The notes: generated by a model from the sequence alone, not told the origin. Numbered from the stretch's first letter, positions 7,270 to 21,045 are shown. The stretch is 45,874 bases of DNA from an uncultured Paracoccaceae bacterium (GCA_938002605.1 CALLAF010000002.1:1-45874), one strand, 5' to 3'. Translations and numbers: made by a program.

Positions 7270-8312
7270 CCCTCAAAGCCTCAGAACTGGCGCTTGTGTC
7301 GTTTGTATCCGTCGACAATATGATGCGCCTTGTCCATAGTATCGGCATTGAAACGTTCATGGCCGATCTGGCCCGTGAAATCGAAGCTGATTTTGTACGC
7401 TGGGAATTGTTTGATAAAACACCGCGTGTCGGCAGCCATTCTGACGTAGGGGTTATTAAGCTGATGCCGACATCGGACGGCACCCACTACGGTTTCAAAT
7501 ATGTAAATGGCCACCCCAAAAACATGAAAGAAGGGCTGCAAACGGTCACCGCCTTTGGTGTTTTGTCTGATGTTTACACGGGCTACCCAATTTTGTTCTC
7601 GGAGATGACCGTTCTTACGGCCCTGCGCACGGGCGCAATGTCTGCGGTTGCAACCAAACAGCTTGCCCGTAAAGACGCGCAAACCATGGCGATGATCGGC
7701 AATGGTGCGCAGTCTGAATTCCAATGTCTCGCGATCAAGGCGGTTTGTGGGATCAGTGATATCCGCTTGTATGATATCGACCAAGCCGCCACCGAAAAAT
7801 GTGCAAAAAACCTTGCCGGGCTTGGTTTCACCATTACAAAATGCGCCTCGCCTGAAGACGCCATTCAAGGCGCGGATGTTATCACAGTTGCGACCGCGGA
7901 TAAGGACATGCAGACAATTCTGACGGACAATATGGTCGGCGCGGGCGTACATATCAACGCGATTGGTGGCGATTGCCCCGGCAAGACTGAATTACATCGC
8001 GATATTGTCGCGCGGTCCTCTGTCTTTGTGGAATACCCGCCGCAAACCCGGATTGAGGGCGAAATTCAGCAAATGCCTGATGACCACCCGGTCACAGAGC
8101 TATGGCAAGTCATTACCGGCGCACAGCAAGGCAGAAAGACGGCGCAAGAAGTCACGCTGTTTGACGGCGTTGGCTTTGCAATCGAGGATTTCAGTGCGCT
8201 GCGTTACGTCCATAATCAGATCAAAGACACACCATTTTATGTCGATATTGATCTGGTGGCTGACCCCGACGATCCGCGCGATTTGTTTGGAATGATCAAA
8301 CGCGCTGGCTAG
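7266..8312 (+). CDS. ocd: Ornithine cyclodeaminase
   Basis: This 348-residue cytosolic enzyme of the ornithine cyclodeaminase / mu-crystallin family converts ornithine to proline and ammonia with bound NAD. The N-terminal substrate region contains HYGFKYVNGHPKN and LRTGAMSAVATKQLAR; the Rossmann segment is AMIGNGAQSEFQ (residues 142-153); the catalytic region has HINAIGGDCPGKTEL, in which the Asp is the expected catalytic residue. The GDCPGKTEL and 350-residue length fit true OCD better than the shorter mu-crystallin or alanine dehydrogenase relatives. It is translationally coupled to arginase. Confidence 0.92.
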   Translation: MTLKASELALVSFVSVDNMMRLVHSIGIETFMADLAREIEADFVRWELFDKTPRVGSHSDVGVIKLMPTSDGTHYGFKYVNGHPKNMKEGLQTVTAFGVLSDVYTGYPILFSEMTVLTALRTGAMSAVATKQLARKDAQTMAMIGNGAQSEFQCLAIKAVCGISDIRLYDIDQAATEKCAKNLAGLGFTITKCASPEDAIQGADVITVATADKDMQTILTDNMVGAGVHINAIGGDCPGKTELHRDIVARSSVFVEYPPQTRIEGEIQQMPDDHPVTELWQVITGAQQGRKTAQEVTLFDGVGFAIEDFSALRYVHNQIKDTPFYVDIDLVADPDDPRDLFGMIKRAG

Positions 8313-8474
8313 GGGTAGAATTCCGCCATATTTTTATTTGCTTTTACAATGCTTTACCGTGCAGTGTGGCTGGTTGTTCTGGCACATTCGCATCGCCCAT
8401 TGCACCCTATATCAAGTGTCTGATAGAGTGCTATGAACGAGATATAGCAGTATGCATAAAAACGGGCGGCCAAC

Positions 8475-11216
8475 GTGAACGATACTCCTCAAACTCCTGA
8501 AAACGATGATGAAAATGTGCCTGCGCCCTATGTGTATGATGGCCCGGCAGTCACCATTGAGCATGAGCTGAAGAACAGCTACCTTGATTACGCGATGAGC
8601 GTGATCGTTTCGCGTGCGATCCCTGATCTGCGTGATGGGCTCAAACCCGTGCACCGCCGCATTCTGTACGGAATGAACGAAGCAGGGAATACTTCGGATA
8701 AGTCCTACCGCAAATCTGCGCGCTCTGTCGGCGACGTGATGGGGAAATACCACCCGCACGGTGACAGCGCAATCTACGACGCCTTGGTGCGTATGGCGCA
8801 AGATTTCTCAATGTCGCTCAAGCTGTTGGATGGTCAAGGCAACTTTGGTTCTATGGACGGCGACCGCGCCGCCGCGATGCGTTACACCGAAGTACGTATG
8901 GATAAACCTGCTGCGTTTTTGCTGGCGGACATTGATAAAGACACCGTAGATTTCCAAGATAACTATGACGGTAAAGACCGCGAACCCACTGTTTTGCCTG
9001 CACGTTTTCCAAACATGCTGGTCAATGGTGCGGGCGGTATTGCCGTTGGTATGGCGACAAATATTCCGCCCCATAACCTAGGCGAGGTAATCACCGCCAC
9101 GCTTGCATTGATCGATGAACCTGATCTGACATCAGAGCAGTTGATCGATTACATCCCTGCCCCGGATTTCCCGACCGGCGGTGTTATTTTGGGCCGCACC
9201 GGTGCGCGCAAAGCCTATCTTGAAGGGCGCGGCTCTGTTGTTGTACGGGCCAAAACCCACACCGAAGAAATTCGCAAAGATCGTTATGCGATCATCATCG
9301 ACGAAATTCCTTATCAGGTGAATAAGGCTGCGATGATCGACAAAATCGCTGAAGCCGCCCGCGAAAAGCGGATTGAAGGCATCGCGCATGTCCAAGACGA
9401 ATCTGACCGAAACGGTGTCCGGGTTGTTGTGGAACTGAAACGTGACGCCACGGCCGAGGTTGTGTTGAACCAACTGTTCCGTTTCACGCCAATGCAAACT
9501 TATTTCGGCTGTAACATGCTAGCACTGAACGGCGGCAAACCCGAACAATTGACGCTCCGCGCGTTCCTGACGTCATTCATCGATTTCCGCGAAGATGTCG
9601 TTGCGCGTCGCACCGCGTTTGAACTGCGCAAAGCCCGCGAACGCGCGCATATTTTGTGTGGTTTGGCTGTAGCCGTCACCAATATCGACGAAGTTGTCGC
9701 AACTATCCGGGCATCTATCGACGCTGCAAGTGCGCGCGAGGCGCTTATGACTCGCCGTTGGCCTGCAGAAACGATCCTTGAATATATCGCGCTGATCGAT
9801 GATCCGACCCACACGGCCAATGATGACGGCACCTATAACCTGTCAGAAACCCAAGCCCGCGCGATCCTTGAATTACGTCTGCAACGCTTGACCCAAATTG
9901 GTGTCAAAGAAGTCACCGACGAGCTGCAAGAATTGGCCGGTAAGATCCGGGAATACCTTGAAATTCTAGGATCACGCGACCGCATCATGCAGATCATTCG
10001 TGATGAGCTGAACGAAGTTCGTGAAAAATTCGCTGTGCCACGTCGGACCGAAGTCGTCGACTGGGCTGGCGATATGGACGACGAAGACCTGATTGAACGT
10101 GAAGACATGGTCGTTACGGTCACGTCTGGCGGCTATATCAAGCGGACCGCACTTGCTGATTTCCGCGCGCAACGGCGCGGCGGTAAAGGCCTGTCATCAA
10201 TGGCCACTAAAGAAGAAGACGTGGTAACCACGCTGTTCGTGGCCAATACGCATACGCAGCTGCTATTCTTCACGACCGACGGTATGGTCTACAAGCTGAA
10301 AACATGGCGCCTTCCATTGGGCAGCCGGACAGCCAAGGGCAAGGCGATTGTAAACATCCTGCCGATCCCGACAGGGGTTTCTATCGCCGCTATTATGCCT
10401 GTCGACCGGCCCGAAGAAGAATGGGACGATCTGCAAGTTGTCTTTGCAACCTCTGCTGGAACTGTGCGCCGTAACAAGCTGTCAGACTTCACAAATGTGA
10501 TGCGTAACGGCAAGATAGCGATGAAGTTTGAGGACGATCACGCCGAGACAACCCTGATCAACGCGCGCATTGCGTCCAACGATGATGACGTGATGCTTGT
10601 CACCGATTCTGGCCGCGCAATTCGCTTCCCTGCGACCGATGTGCGCGTGTTCAACTCGCGTGCCTCTGTCGGTGTGCGTGGGATCAAACTGCAAGGCGAT
10701 GACACCGTCGTTTCTATGTCGATCATCAGTCATTTTGACGCCGAAGCCTCTGAACGCGCGGCCTATCTGAAAATGCGCCGTGCAATGGCCGGGCTTGCGG
10801 ATGATGCGGAAACAGATGATGAAGATGAGGCGGCACCCGGCGCGATTAGTCAAGAACGCTATGCAGAGATGTCTGCAGCCGAAAACCTGATCCTGACGAT
10901 CACGTCGCAAGGGTCCGGCAAACTGTCATCCAGCCACGACTACCCTGTGCGCGGGCGTGGCGGCATGGGGGTCGCGGCGATGGATAAGGCGATGCGCGGC
11001 GGACCATTGGTGACATCGTTCCCTGTAGAAATGTCTGACCAGATCATGCTGGTCACATCCACTGGCCAATCAATCCGTGTGCCCATCGAAGGCATCTCAT
11101 TCCGCTCACGCGGTGCTGGCGGCGTCAAAGTCTTTGATACAGGCAAAGGCGAAACCGTTGTCAGCGTTGCCTGGATCGCAGACCAAGGCGATGAAGAGGA
11201 AGACGGCGAAGGTTAG
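8475..11216 (+). CDS. gyrA: DNA gyrase subunit A
   Basis: GyrA is the DNA-breaking subunit of gyrase, which introduces negative supercoils. The 913-residue protein has the winged-helix/tower N-terminal half with catalytic Tyr137 in RAAAMRYTE and six beta-pinwheel repeats in the C-terminal half; the GyrA box QRRGGKG is near residue 567. The quinolone-resistance region reads [10 protein letters not shown], with Ser98 and Asp102 in the positions of E. coli Ser83 and Asp87, so no classical resistance change is present. The start is GTG at 8475. The tail is acidic ([11 protein letters not shown]). A degenerate second copy of the last 30 or so codons lies downstream. The 162-base upstream region contains CTATATC and GATATAG as an inverted repeat (8407-8447) of unknown meaning. 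Confidence 0.97.
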   Translation: MNDTPQTPENDDENVPAPYVYDGPAVTIEHELKNSYLDYAMSVIVSRAIPDLRDGLKPVHRRILYGMNEAGNTSDKSYRKSARSVGDVMGKYHPHGDSAIYDALVRMAQDFSMSLKLLDGQGNFGSMDGDRAAAMRYTEVRMDKPAAFLLADIDKDTVDFQDNYDGKDREPTVLPARFPNMLVNGAGGIAVGMATNIPPHNLGEVITATLALIDEPDLTSEQLIDYIPAPDFPTGGVILGRTGARKAYLEGRGSVVVRAKTHTEEIRKDRYAIIIDEIPYQVNKAAMIDKIAEAAREKRIEGIAHVQDESDRNGVRVVVELKRDATAEVVLNQLFRFTPMQTYFGCNMLALNGGKPEQLTLRAFLTSFIDFREDVVARRTAFELRKARERAHILCGLAVAVTNIDEVVATIRASIDAASAREALMTRRWPAETILEYIALIDDPTHTANDDGTYNLSETQARAILELRLQRLTQIGVKEVTDELQELAGKIREYLEILGSRDRIMQIIRDELNEVREKFAVPRRTEVVDWAGDMDDEDLIEREDMVVTVTSGGYIKRTALADFRAQRRGGKGLSSMATKEEDVVTTLFVANTHTQLLFFTTDGMVYKLKTWRLPLGSRTAKGKAIVNILPIPTGVSIAAIMPVDRPEEEWDDLQVVFATSAGTVRRNKLSDFTNVMRNGKIAMKFEDDHAETTLINARIASNDDDVMLVTDSGRAIRFPATDVRVFNSRASVGVRGIKLQGDDTVVSMSIISHFDAEASERAAYLKMRRAMAGLADDAETDDEDEAAPGAISQERYAEMSAAENLILTITSQGSGKLSSSHDYPVRGRGGMGVAAMDKAMRGGPLVTSFPVEMSDQIMLVTSTGQSIRVPIEGISFRSRGAGGVKVFDTGKGETVVSVAWIADQGDEEEDGEG

Positions 11217-11239
11217 ATTTGAAGACGTTGCTTTCCTCT

Positions 11240-11273
11240 AAAGGCCCGCAGTCTTTCGCTTCGGGTCTTTTCT
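11240..11273 (+). terminator. Rho-independent terminator of gyrA
   Basis: AAAGGCCCG pairs with CGGGTCTTT (one G-U pair) around a loop of about 12 bases, followed by TTTCTTTT. It lies 24 bases after the gyrA stop. Its right half and the flanking CAGTCTTT and CTTTTCTTTTGCGC recur in the terminator before trmFO (12379-12412). Confidence 0.75.
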
Positions 11274-11279
11274 TTTGCG

Positions 11280-11430
11280 CAAGGTCCATCTACTTCGCTC
11301 TCACCCAAACCACACTCAATATCATCGGCCGTGTTAAAGTCATTTGCCCAGTTAAAGGTGAAACCCTTTTCGCTATGGCCTGGATCGCAGGTCAGGGAGA
11401 CGATGCAGAAGGCAGTGAACGCGCGTCGCC
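11280..11430 (+). other. Decayed duplicate of the trmFO start and the gyrA 3' end
   Basis: ACACTCAATATCATCGGC at 11311-11328 is identical to the first codons of trmFO (12446-12463). It runs straight into a stretch whose in-frame translation (VKV, KGET, AWIA, QGD in order, 11331-11417) aligns with the gyrA C-terminus ([11 protein letters not shown]...[11 protein letters not shown]). So the intergenic region contains trmFO-start joined to gyrA-end, the junction a tandem duplication of the gyrA-trmFO boundary would leave. The copy has diverged and carries no complete gene; a 92-codon open frame across it is read as accidental. Bases 11431-11603 show nothing else I can identify. Confidence 0.65.
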
Positions 11431-11603
11431 GCCTACTCAGTTAAACGATTTGAGTAAGACAGTACGGATTTTCCTACTTTCATTTTGCGAAGCTTGACGC
11501 TAGGTAACCTATTATTAACAATTTGAACCGTGGCGCAGTTTCTGTACGCCATGAATGTCACAATTTCGGGCCTTATTTTAGGTCACTCACTAGGAGACGA
11601 ACC

Positions 11604-12347
11604 ATGACTAAGAACATTTTACTCGCAACAACATGTCTGTTTGTTGGCGCAACAAGCGCGAGCGCACTTGAATTTACCGGTGGTACGATTGGTGCTGATT
11701 ATACGGCTTACACAAGCGAAAACCTCGAAGACCTAAGCGAAACAGGTTTCTTTACTGAGTTGGAGTTCGCTATCGCGCCAAGTTTTTCAATGGCGCTTAA
11801 TATTTCACGTAATTCTATAGATGTCGATGGCTCATCGTTTAGCCTATCGGAGTCGGATTTCTCGCTGCACGGGATCTACGACGTAAACGATGCTGTCAAA
11901 ATCGGCGCATTTTACGGTAACTCTGGGATATACTACTTTGAAACTGACAACTACGGTGTGGAAGCCGCTTATGATGGCGGCTCTTTTAATGTCTCAGGCT
12001 ATGTAGCTACCGCAGATTTTGCGGCTGCTGACGAGACAATGACATTGTTTGGGATGAATGGGGACTATATCTTTGAAAACGGTTTCGGGCTTCAGGCCGC
12101 TGTAGATGTAGTCGATTTCCAAGATTTTGACCTTACCTCAACAACCTCAACAATCGGTGCAACTTATGATTTCGGCAACGGGGTTGCAATTTATGGAGAC
12201 CTAGGCCGCATCGATGTAGATGAGGGCAACTTCTCAGAAGATGTAACATTCGTTACGGTTGGTACGACCTTCGCGTTCGGGCCAAATGCGGGAACAACCT
12301 TCAAGTCTCCAGAGGCGCCAATTTTTTTGCTTCTTCAAGGCCTTTAA
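11604..12347 (+). CDS. Hypothetical outer membrane beta-barrel-like protein
   Basis: This 247-residue protein starts with a clear signal peptide, MTKNILLATTCLFVGATSASA, with cleavage expected before LEF. The mature part is acidic, rich in Gly, aromatic residues and alternating hydrophobic positions (IGADYTAYTSENLEDL, FYGNSGIYYFETDNYGVEAAYDGG, IYGDLGRIDVDEGNF), as in small porin-like barrels. I recognise no named family. The barrel-typical C-terminal aromatic residue is absent: the end reads PIFLLLQGL after FAFG, so the terminal extension may be altered. The ATG at 11604 follows AGGAGA at a good distance. It is inserted between the duplicated gyrA tail and trmFO and is probably an accessory gene. 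It may be a single-gene transcription unit. Confidence 0.65.
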   Translation: MTKNILLATTCLFVGATSASALEFTGGTIGADYTAYTSENLEDLSETGFFTELEFAIAPSFSMALNISRNSIDVDGSSFSLSESDFSLHGIYDVNDAVKIGAFYGNSGIYYFETDNYGVEAAYDGGSFNVSGYVATADFAAADETMTLFGMNGDYIFENGFGLQAAVDVVDFQDFDLTSTTSTIGATYDFGNGVAIYGDLGRIDVDEGNFSEDVTFVTVGTTFAFGPNAGTTFKSPEAPIFLLLQGL

Positions 12348-12378
12348 TCTAAACTCGACGTCGGTTTTGACAGTCTTT

Positions 12379-12412
12379 AAAGCCCTGTGATCGCCACGGG
12401 GCTTTTCTTTTT
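12379..12412 (+). terminator. Rho-independent terminator
   Basis: AAAGCCC-TGTG and CCAC-GGGGCTTT form a strong stem around ATCG, followed by TCTTTTTT. It ends the beta-barrel gene and lies just before trmFO. Flanking bases resemble the gyrA terminator, consistent with a shared origin. Confidence 0.8.
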
Positions 12413-12436
12413 TGCGCTATCAAATTACACGGCCCT

Positions 12437-13780
12437 ATGAAAACAACACTCAATATCATCGGCGGCGGCATGGCCGGATCAGAGGCCGCATGGCAGGCGG
12501 CGAACGCTGGTCTGAACGTCATTATCCATGAAATGCGTCCCAAGGTAGAAACCTTTGCACATCGCACTGGCAACCTCGGAGAGATGGTTTGCTCAAACTC
12601 GTTCCGCTCTGACGATCATGAACAAAATGCTGTCGGTCTGCTGCACTGGGAAATGCGGGCCGCTAATGGGCTGATTATGCAAACGGCTGAAAAACACCGC
12701 ATTCCTGCGGGGGGTGCCTTGGCCGTTGATCGCGACCCCTTTGCCGAAAGTGTGACTGCTGCGCTCAAATCCCATCCCAATATCACGATTTCTTATGATG
12801 AGATCACCGCCCTGCCCGAAGACGGCCATTGGATTATCGCCACGGGTCCGCTTACCTCGGGCGCGCTTGCCGAAGCGATCCAAGCCGAAACGAGCGCTCA
12901 GGCGCTCGCATTCTTTGATGCAATTGCCCCCATTGTCTACCATTACAGCATCAATATGGATGTCGCATGGATGCAATCGCGCTACGACAAGGGCGAAACG
13001 ATCGAAGAACAAACCGCCTATCTGAATTGCCCGATGAGCAAGGATCAATATGAGGCCTTTATCGACGCGCTTTTGGCGGCGGACAAGACAGAATTCAAAG
13101 AAGGCGAAACCGCAGGCTATTTCGATGGCTGCTTGCCGATTGAGGTAATGGCCGAACGCGGCCGCGAAACCCTACGCTTTGGACCGATGAAACCTGTGGG
13201 GCTGACCAATGCGCATGATCCGGACAATAAACCCTATGCAGTCGTACAACTACGTCGCGACAACGCGCTTGGCACGCTGTACAATATCGTTGGGTTCCAG
13301 ACAAAGATGAAATATGGCGCGCAAAAGGATGTTTTCAAAACAATTCCTGCGCTTGAAAATGCCGAATTTGCACGACTGGGCGGCATCCACCGCAACACAT
13401 TTATCAACTCACCAACATTGCTCGATGATCAAATGCGGCTGCGGTCGCGTCCCAATATTCGTTTCGCAGGTCAGATTACCGGCGTCGAAGGCTACGTCGA
13501 AAGTGCTGCGATGGGGCTACTTGCAGGGCGCATGGCTGTCGCCGAAATCACCGGAAAATCTGTGCCGTTGGTTCCGAACACAACGGCAATGGGCGCACTT
13601 GTGACCCATATCACAGGCGGCGCTGAGGCGAAGACATTCCAACCGATGAACGTGAACTTTGGGCTATTTCCGCCCCTCGAAGGCACGAAAAACGGGCGGC
13701 GCAACCGCAAAACCCGTTATAAGGGCTATACTGATCGGGCCAAGCTGGATTGGCAAAACTGGCTTGACCAGATCGCCTAG
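12437..13780 (+). CDS. trmFO: tRNA U54 5-methyltransferase TrmFO (folate/FAD-dependent)
   Basis: TrmFO makes ribothymidine at position 54 in the T loop of tRNAs using methylene-tetrahydrofolate and reduced FAD. This 447-residue protein has the N-terminal FAD-binding motif [15 protein letters not shown], the conserved [13 protein letters not shown] with Cys52, and [16 protein letters not shown] with Cys232, the two cysteines of the catalytic cycle. [12 protein letters not shown] and [14 protein letters not shown] near the C-terminus are also family signatures. Length is normal. The gluQ gene starts on the base after the stop codon, so both tRNA-modification genes are probably co-transcribed. 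Confidence 0.95.
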   Translation: MKTTLNIIGGGMAGSEAAWQAANAGLNVIIHEMRPKVETFAHRTGNLGEMVCSNSFRSDDHEQNAVGLLHWEMRAANGLIMQTAEKHRIPAGGALAVDRDPFAESVTAALKSHPNITISYDEITALPEDGHWIIATGPLTSGALAEAIQAETSAQALAFFDAIAPIVYHYSINMDVAWMQSRYDKGETIEEQTAYLNCPMSKDQYEAFIDALLAADKTEFKEGETAGYFDGCLPIEVMAERGRETLRFGPMKPVGLTNAHDPDNKPYAVVQLRRDNALGTLYNIVGFQTKMKYGAQKDVFKTIPALENAEFARLGGIHRNTFINSPTLLDDQMRLRSRPNIRFAGQITGVEGYVESAAMGLLAGRMAVAEITGKSVPLVPNTTAMGALVTHITGGAEAKTFQPMNVNFGLFPPLEGTKNGRRNRKTRYKGYTDRAKLDWQNWLDQIA

Positions 13781-14620
13781 ATGATCACGCGGTTTGCCCC
13801 TTCGCCGACTGGCCCGCTACATCTAGGGCATGCATACTCTGCGCTTACGGTTTGGGATGTGGCACAAAAACATGGCGGCACCGCGCTCTTGCGCATCGAA
13901 GACACCGATCGCGTGCGCGCAAAACCGATTTTTGAAGACGGTATCTACGATGATTTGCGCTGGCTTGGGTTAGAGTGGCCTACCCCGGTGCGGCGTCAAT
14001 CAGATCACCTCGCCGATTACGAATCTGTGCTCGCAAGGCTTGGCGCGCGTGGCCTACTGTATCCGTGCAGCTGCAGCCGGCGCGATATTATGGGTGCGGG
14101 GGCAAAACCCGGTGCCGAAGGGCTGGTTTACCCGGGGACATGCCGAATACGGTCGATGGATTCAGCCAAGCCGGGCGACGCGATCAGGCTTAATATCACG
14201 GCTGCGCTCGACCAGCTGGGGCCGCTGCGCAGCTTCGTTGAACTAGCATCTGGACAGCCTGTGGAACACCAGATTTCACCCGCTTTCTTGCGTGATAGTA
14301 TTGGCGATCCAGTTCTTAAACGCAAAGACTGCGGCGACATTGCCTACCACCTTGCCTGCGTCCATGACGATGCTCATCAAAAGATTACCCATGTGGTGCG
14401 CGGCATGGATATTTGGGCGCTGACACCGTTTCAGGTTTTTTTACAACAGCTTATGGGGTGGAAGACACCGCAATATTGGCACCACGCCCTCATCACTGAC
14501 GCGGATGGAAAACGACTGGCCAAGATCGACCGCGCCAAGGCGCTGTCTAAATACCGGTCTGAACGGGCATCACCAAATGACATCCGGGCAATGATCGGTC
14601 TTCCCCTATCATCTTGCTAA
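13781..14620 (+). CDS. gluQ: Glutamyl-Q tRNA(Asp) synthetase
   Basis: GluQ attaches glutamate to the queuosine base in the anticodon of tRNA-Asp. It is a 279-residue paralogue of the catalytic half of glutamyl-tRNA synthetase and lacks an anticodon-binding domain. FAPSPTGPLHLGHAYSAL contains the HIGH motif (HLGH, 14-17); GKRLAKIDRA (from 243) replaces KMSKS. Zinc ligands of the GluQ type are Cys96, Cys98, Tyr117 and Cys121. RIEDTDRVRAKP and DIAYHLACVHDD are conserved. It follows trmFO without a gap and is convergent with hisI 25 bases away. Confidence 0.93.
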   Translation: MITRFAPSPTGPLHLGHAYSALTVWDVAQKHGGTALLRIEDTDRVRAKPIFEDGIYDDLRWLGLEWPTPVRRQSDHLADYESVLARLGARGLLYPCSCSRRDIMGAGAKPGAEGLVYPGTCRIRSMDSAKPGDAIRLNITAALDQLGPLRSFVELASGQPVEHQISPAFLRDSIGDPVLKRKDCGDIAYHLACVHDDAHQKITHVVRGMDIWALTPFQVFLQQLMGWKTPQYWHHALITDADGKRLAKIDRAKALSKYRSERASPNDIRAMIGLPLSSC

Positions 14621-14645
14621 AAATACTCCCGCGCGGAGCGCATCC

Positions 14646-15008
14646 CTAGCTCTCCAGTGGCGCTTGCGTGATAGTTTCCGCGCCATCAACAACATCTGTG
14701 TAAAAACATGTGCGACGCCCTGTGTGGCATGCCGCACCAATCTGGTTGACCGTAACCAAAAGACAATCGCGGTCACAATCAATGCTGAAATTAACCAGTT
14801 CTTGCGTGTGGCCGCTGGTTTCGCCCTTGATCCAAAACGCCTGCCGTGAACGTGACCAATAGGTGACCCGGCCCGTTGCAAGCGTCTTTTCGACCGCAGC
14901 TGCATTCATCCAAGCCATCATGAGGACTTCGCCTGATGTGGCATCTTGGGCGATCGCAGGGATCAATCCTGCGTCATTATATGTGAGGTTGGTTGGGTCA
15001 AAAGTCAT
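14646..15008 (-). CDS. hisI: Phosphoribosyl-AMP cyclohydrolase
   Basis: HisI opens the purine ring of phosphoribosyl-AMP in the third step of histidine synthesis. This 120-residue single-domain form lacks the HisE pyrophosphohydrolase found fused in enterobacteria. [35 protein letters not shown] and the metal-binding DCDRDCLLV followed by [13 protein letters not shown] are all present and intact. It stands apart from other his genes; a NifU-like gene starts 68 bases away on the opposite strand. Confidence 0.95.
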   Translation of the reverse strand: MTFDPTNLTYNDAGLIPAIAQDATSGEVLMMAWMNAAAVEKTLATGRVTYWSRSRQAFWIKGETSGHTQELVNFSIDCDRDCLLVTVNQIGAACHTGRRTCFYTDVVDGAETITQAPLES

Positions 15009-15075
15009 AGTCGCCCCCTTTGCATCTGGCTGTTTGGACCCTATCTAGGGGGGACCGCACGGAAGGGCAAACACT

Positions 15076-15516
15076 GTGTCAGCAGAAACAGATATGATTA
15101 AACTCTATTCGGGGCGGATTTTGGCGCTGGCTGCTGATATGCCCCGTACACAGCGGCTTGAAGCGCCCTCCGCGACCGCAAAAAAACGCGCACCACTGTG
15201 CGGATCGACGGTGACTGTGGATGTGCAAATCACGGGCGGCATGATCACAGACTACGGCCAAGACGTAAAAGCCTGCGCCTTGGGTCAGGCGGCTGCGGCT
15301 GTGGTTGGCGCGAATATCATTGGGCTGTCCCCGGCGCAGGTCCAGACGGGACGCGACCAATTGTTTGATATGCTCAAGAATGACGGGCCGCCCCCTGCTG
15401 TCCCGTTTGGCGATCTAGCGGTGCTTGAACCCGCCAAAGACTATAAAAACCGCCATGCGTCCATTCTGCTCGCCTTTGATGCGACTTTAGACGCGCTCAA
15501 CGCGGTGACCACATAA
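15076..15516 (+). CDS. NifU/IscU-like iron-sulfur scaffold family protein
   Basis: This 146-residue protein belongs to the IscU/NifU N-terminal fold, in which three cysteines assemble Fe-S clusters before transfer. Two of the expected cysteines are present, in APLCGSTV (Cys42) and VKACALGQAAAAV (Cys67). The third is replaced near KNRHASILLAFDA, where the family normally has Cys. Its role as a working scaffold is therefore uncertain; it may be a carrier or regulator. The start is GTG at 15076, supported by the SAETDMIKLYS beginning; an ATG at 15094 is an alternative. A strong hairpin follows the stop. Confidence 0.75.
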   Translation: MSAETDMIKLYSGRILALAADMPRTQRLEAPSATAKKRAPLCGSTVTVDVQITGGMITDYGQDVKACALGQAAAAVVGANIIGLSPAQVQTGRDQLFDMLKNDGPPPAVPFGDLAVLEPAKDYKNRHASILLAFDATLDALNAVTT

Positions 15517-15520
15517 AAAA

Positions 15521-15558
15521 CCGCCGCACATCCGGGACAGGATGGCGGCGGCAAAGTT
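15521..15558 (+). terminator. Terminator hairpin after the NifU-like gene
   Basis: CCGCCGC(a)CATCC pairs with GGATGGCGGCGG (one bulged A), loop of about six bases, followed shortly by AAAGTTTTTG. An A-run precedes it, so it may also act on the opposite strand for the small gene at 15696-15818. Confidence 0.7.
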
Positions 15559-15695
15559 TTTGTAACGCAAGGTTTGGTCAATTCCATCGGGAGAGGCAAA
15601 ACCCCGGTCAGGATATACGACAGGCAGGTCATTCAGTATTGCATCGGTGGGACAGCGCAAACTGAGGGCAACCAAACCCTACGTTACATTGGCGG

Positions 15696-15818
15696 TCAGA
15701 TTAATCCGGGCAGGGACAATCCGACATACAACATGATCATCAAAGCAATAACACCAAGCGCATCAGCCAAGATTGTGTCACGGGACCGGACAATAACGTC
15801 TTTGATTTCCTTGGCCAT
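15696..15818 (-). CDS. Small 40-residue single-span membrane protein
   Basis: A short gene not covered by usual length cut-offs. It reads MAKEIKDVIVRSRDTILADA followed by a hydrophobic helix LGVIALMIMLYVGLSLPGLI to TGA. A charged N-terminal amphipathic stretch plus one membrane span suggests an inner-membrane microprotein with its N-terminus in the cytoplasm. An AAGGAG ribosome binding site lies 7 bases before the ATG, which strongly supports translation. I do not know a function. Upstream (15861-15875) is a near-consensus CtrA box. It is transcribed leftward with its own promoter between recG and the NifU-like gene. Confidence 0.7.
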   Translation of the reverse strand: MAKEIKDVIVRSRDTILADALGVIALMIMLYVGLSLPGLI

Positions 15819-15860
15819 CTTGTTGCTCCTTTGTTCTGTTGCTACTTTGTTCCCATATCA

Positions 15861-15875
15861 TTAACCATGTGTAAA
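15861..15875. promoter_or_regulatory. Possible CtrA box upstream of the small membrane protein gene
   Basis: TTAA-CCATGTG-TAAA matches TTAA-N7-TTAA at seven of eight fixed positions. It lies 43 bases upstream of the start of the 40-residue gene. This is a short motif and could occur by chance. Confidence 0.3.
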
Positions 15876-15907
15876 GAACTTTTTGAGAACATTTGCGAAC
15901 AAAATAG

Positions 15908-20181
<4,274 letters not shown>

Positions 20182-20266
20182 TTAGGCAACCCAGCCGATA
20201 ACGTCCAGTGCTGACGCCCTCAAAATCAGCTTCAATCAGTTCCGTGAGTGGTGGAATATACCTGAG

Positions 20267-20980
20267 TTAGGCGTTAACTGCGATGGGTTCCGATTGCGCG
20301 ATTGGATCTGGATCGCGCAGGACATAACCGCGCCCCCAAACAGTTTCGATATAGTTTTCGCCATCGGTTGCTTCGCTTAATTTTTTACGCAATTTACAGA
20401 TGAAGACGTCGATAATCTTGAGTTCAGGTTCATCCATGCCCCCATAGAGGTGATTGAGGAACATTTCTTTGGTCAAAGTTGTCCCCTTACGCAGGCTCAA
20501 CAATTCGAGCATCTGATACTCTTTACCCGTAAGATGCACCGTCGTTTTCCCGACGTTAACGGTTTTTGCGTCTAAGTTGACGTCAATCTGACCAGTTTTA
20601 ATGACTGATTGCGCGTGCCCTTTTGAGCGCCGAATAATCGCGTGAATACGCGCGACCAATTCTTCGCGGTGGAATGGTTTGGTGAGATAATCGTCAGCCC
20701 CAAAGCCGAACCCTTTGAGCTTGCTTTCGGTGCCATCATCACCTGAAAGGATTAAAATTGGCGTATCAATGCGGCTGAGCCGTAGCTGGCGCAGGACTTC
20801 ATGCCCATTCATGTCAGGTAAATTCAGATCAAGTAGGATCAAATCGTAGTCGTATAGCTTCGCGAGATCGATCCCCTCCTCTCCCAGATCCGTCGCATAG
20901 ACGTTCAAATTGGCATGGGTTAGCATCAATTCTATGCTTTTGGACGTTGTTGGGTCATCTTCAACCAGCAAAACACGCAT
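20267..20980 (-). CDS. ctrA: Cell cycle response regulator CtrA
   Basis: CtrA is the OmpR/PhoB-type master response regulator of alphaproteobacteria; in Rhodobacterales it controls motility, c-di-GMP, quorum-related traits and gene transfer agent production rather than being essential. The 237-residue protein has a receiver domain with phospho-acceptor Asp51 ([13 protein letters not shown]), Lys in [15 protein letters not shown], and a winged-helix C-terminal domain with [17 protein letters not shown] and [11 protein letters not shown]. These segments are nearly diagnostic of CtrA. A near-consensus CtrA box lies 51 bases upstream, suggesting autoregulation. Its inhibitor gene sciP lies directly upstream in the same direction. 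Confidence 0.96.
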   Translation of the reverse strand: MRVLLVEDDPTTSKSIELMLTHANLNVYATDLGEEGIDLAKLYDYDLILLDLNLPDMNGHEVLRQLRLSRIDTPILILSGDDGTESKLKGFGFGADDYLTKPFHREELVARIHAIIRRSKGHAQSVIKTGQIDVNLDAKTVNVGKTTVHLTGKEYQMLELLSLRKGTTLTKEMFLNHLYGGMDEPELKIIDVFICKLRKKLSEATDGENYIETVWGRGYVLRDPDPIAQSEPIAVNA

Positions 20981-21030
20981 TCGGGATTCTCCGCTTTCTC
21001 GTTTATGGCGTTAACCTAAACCACGAAAGG

Positions 21031-21045
21031 TTAACCACCCGTTAC
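21031..21045. promoter_or_regulatory. Near-consensus CtrA box in the ctrA promoter
   Basis: TTAA-CCACCCG-TTAC matches TTAA-N7-TTAA at seven of eight positions. It lies between sciP and ctrA, 51 bases before the ctrA start. A second half site (GTTAACC) lies at 21010-21016. Autoregulation of ctrA through such boxes is known in alphaproteobacteria. Confidence 0.5.

Noticed and set aside
11219..11497. 92-codon open frame after gyrA
   Set aside because: It runs through the gyrA terminator and the duplication scar. Its resemblance to gyrA and trmFO comes from the scar itself; no ribosome binding site.
15487..15675. 62-codon minus-strand frame downstream of the 40-residue gene
   Set aside because: It runs through the terminator hairpin, has no good ribosome binding site and no recognisable features.
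15886..15900. Possible LexA (SOS) box GAAC-ATTTGC-GAAC upstream of the small membrane protein gene
   Set aside because: The alphaproteobacterial consensus has seven bases between the GAAC repeats; here there are six, so helical phasing is off.
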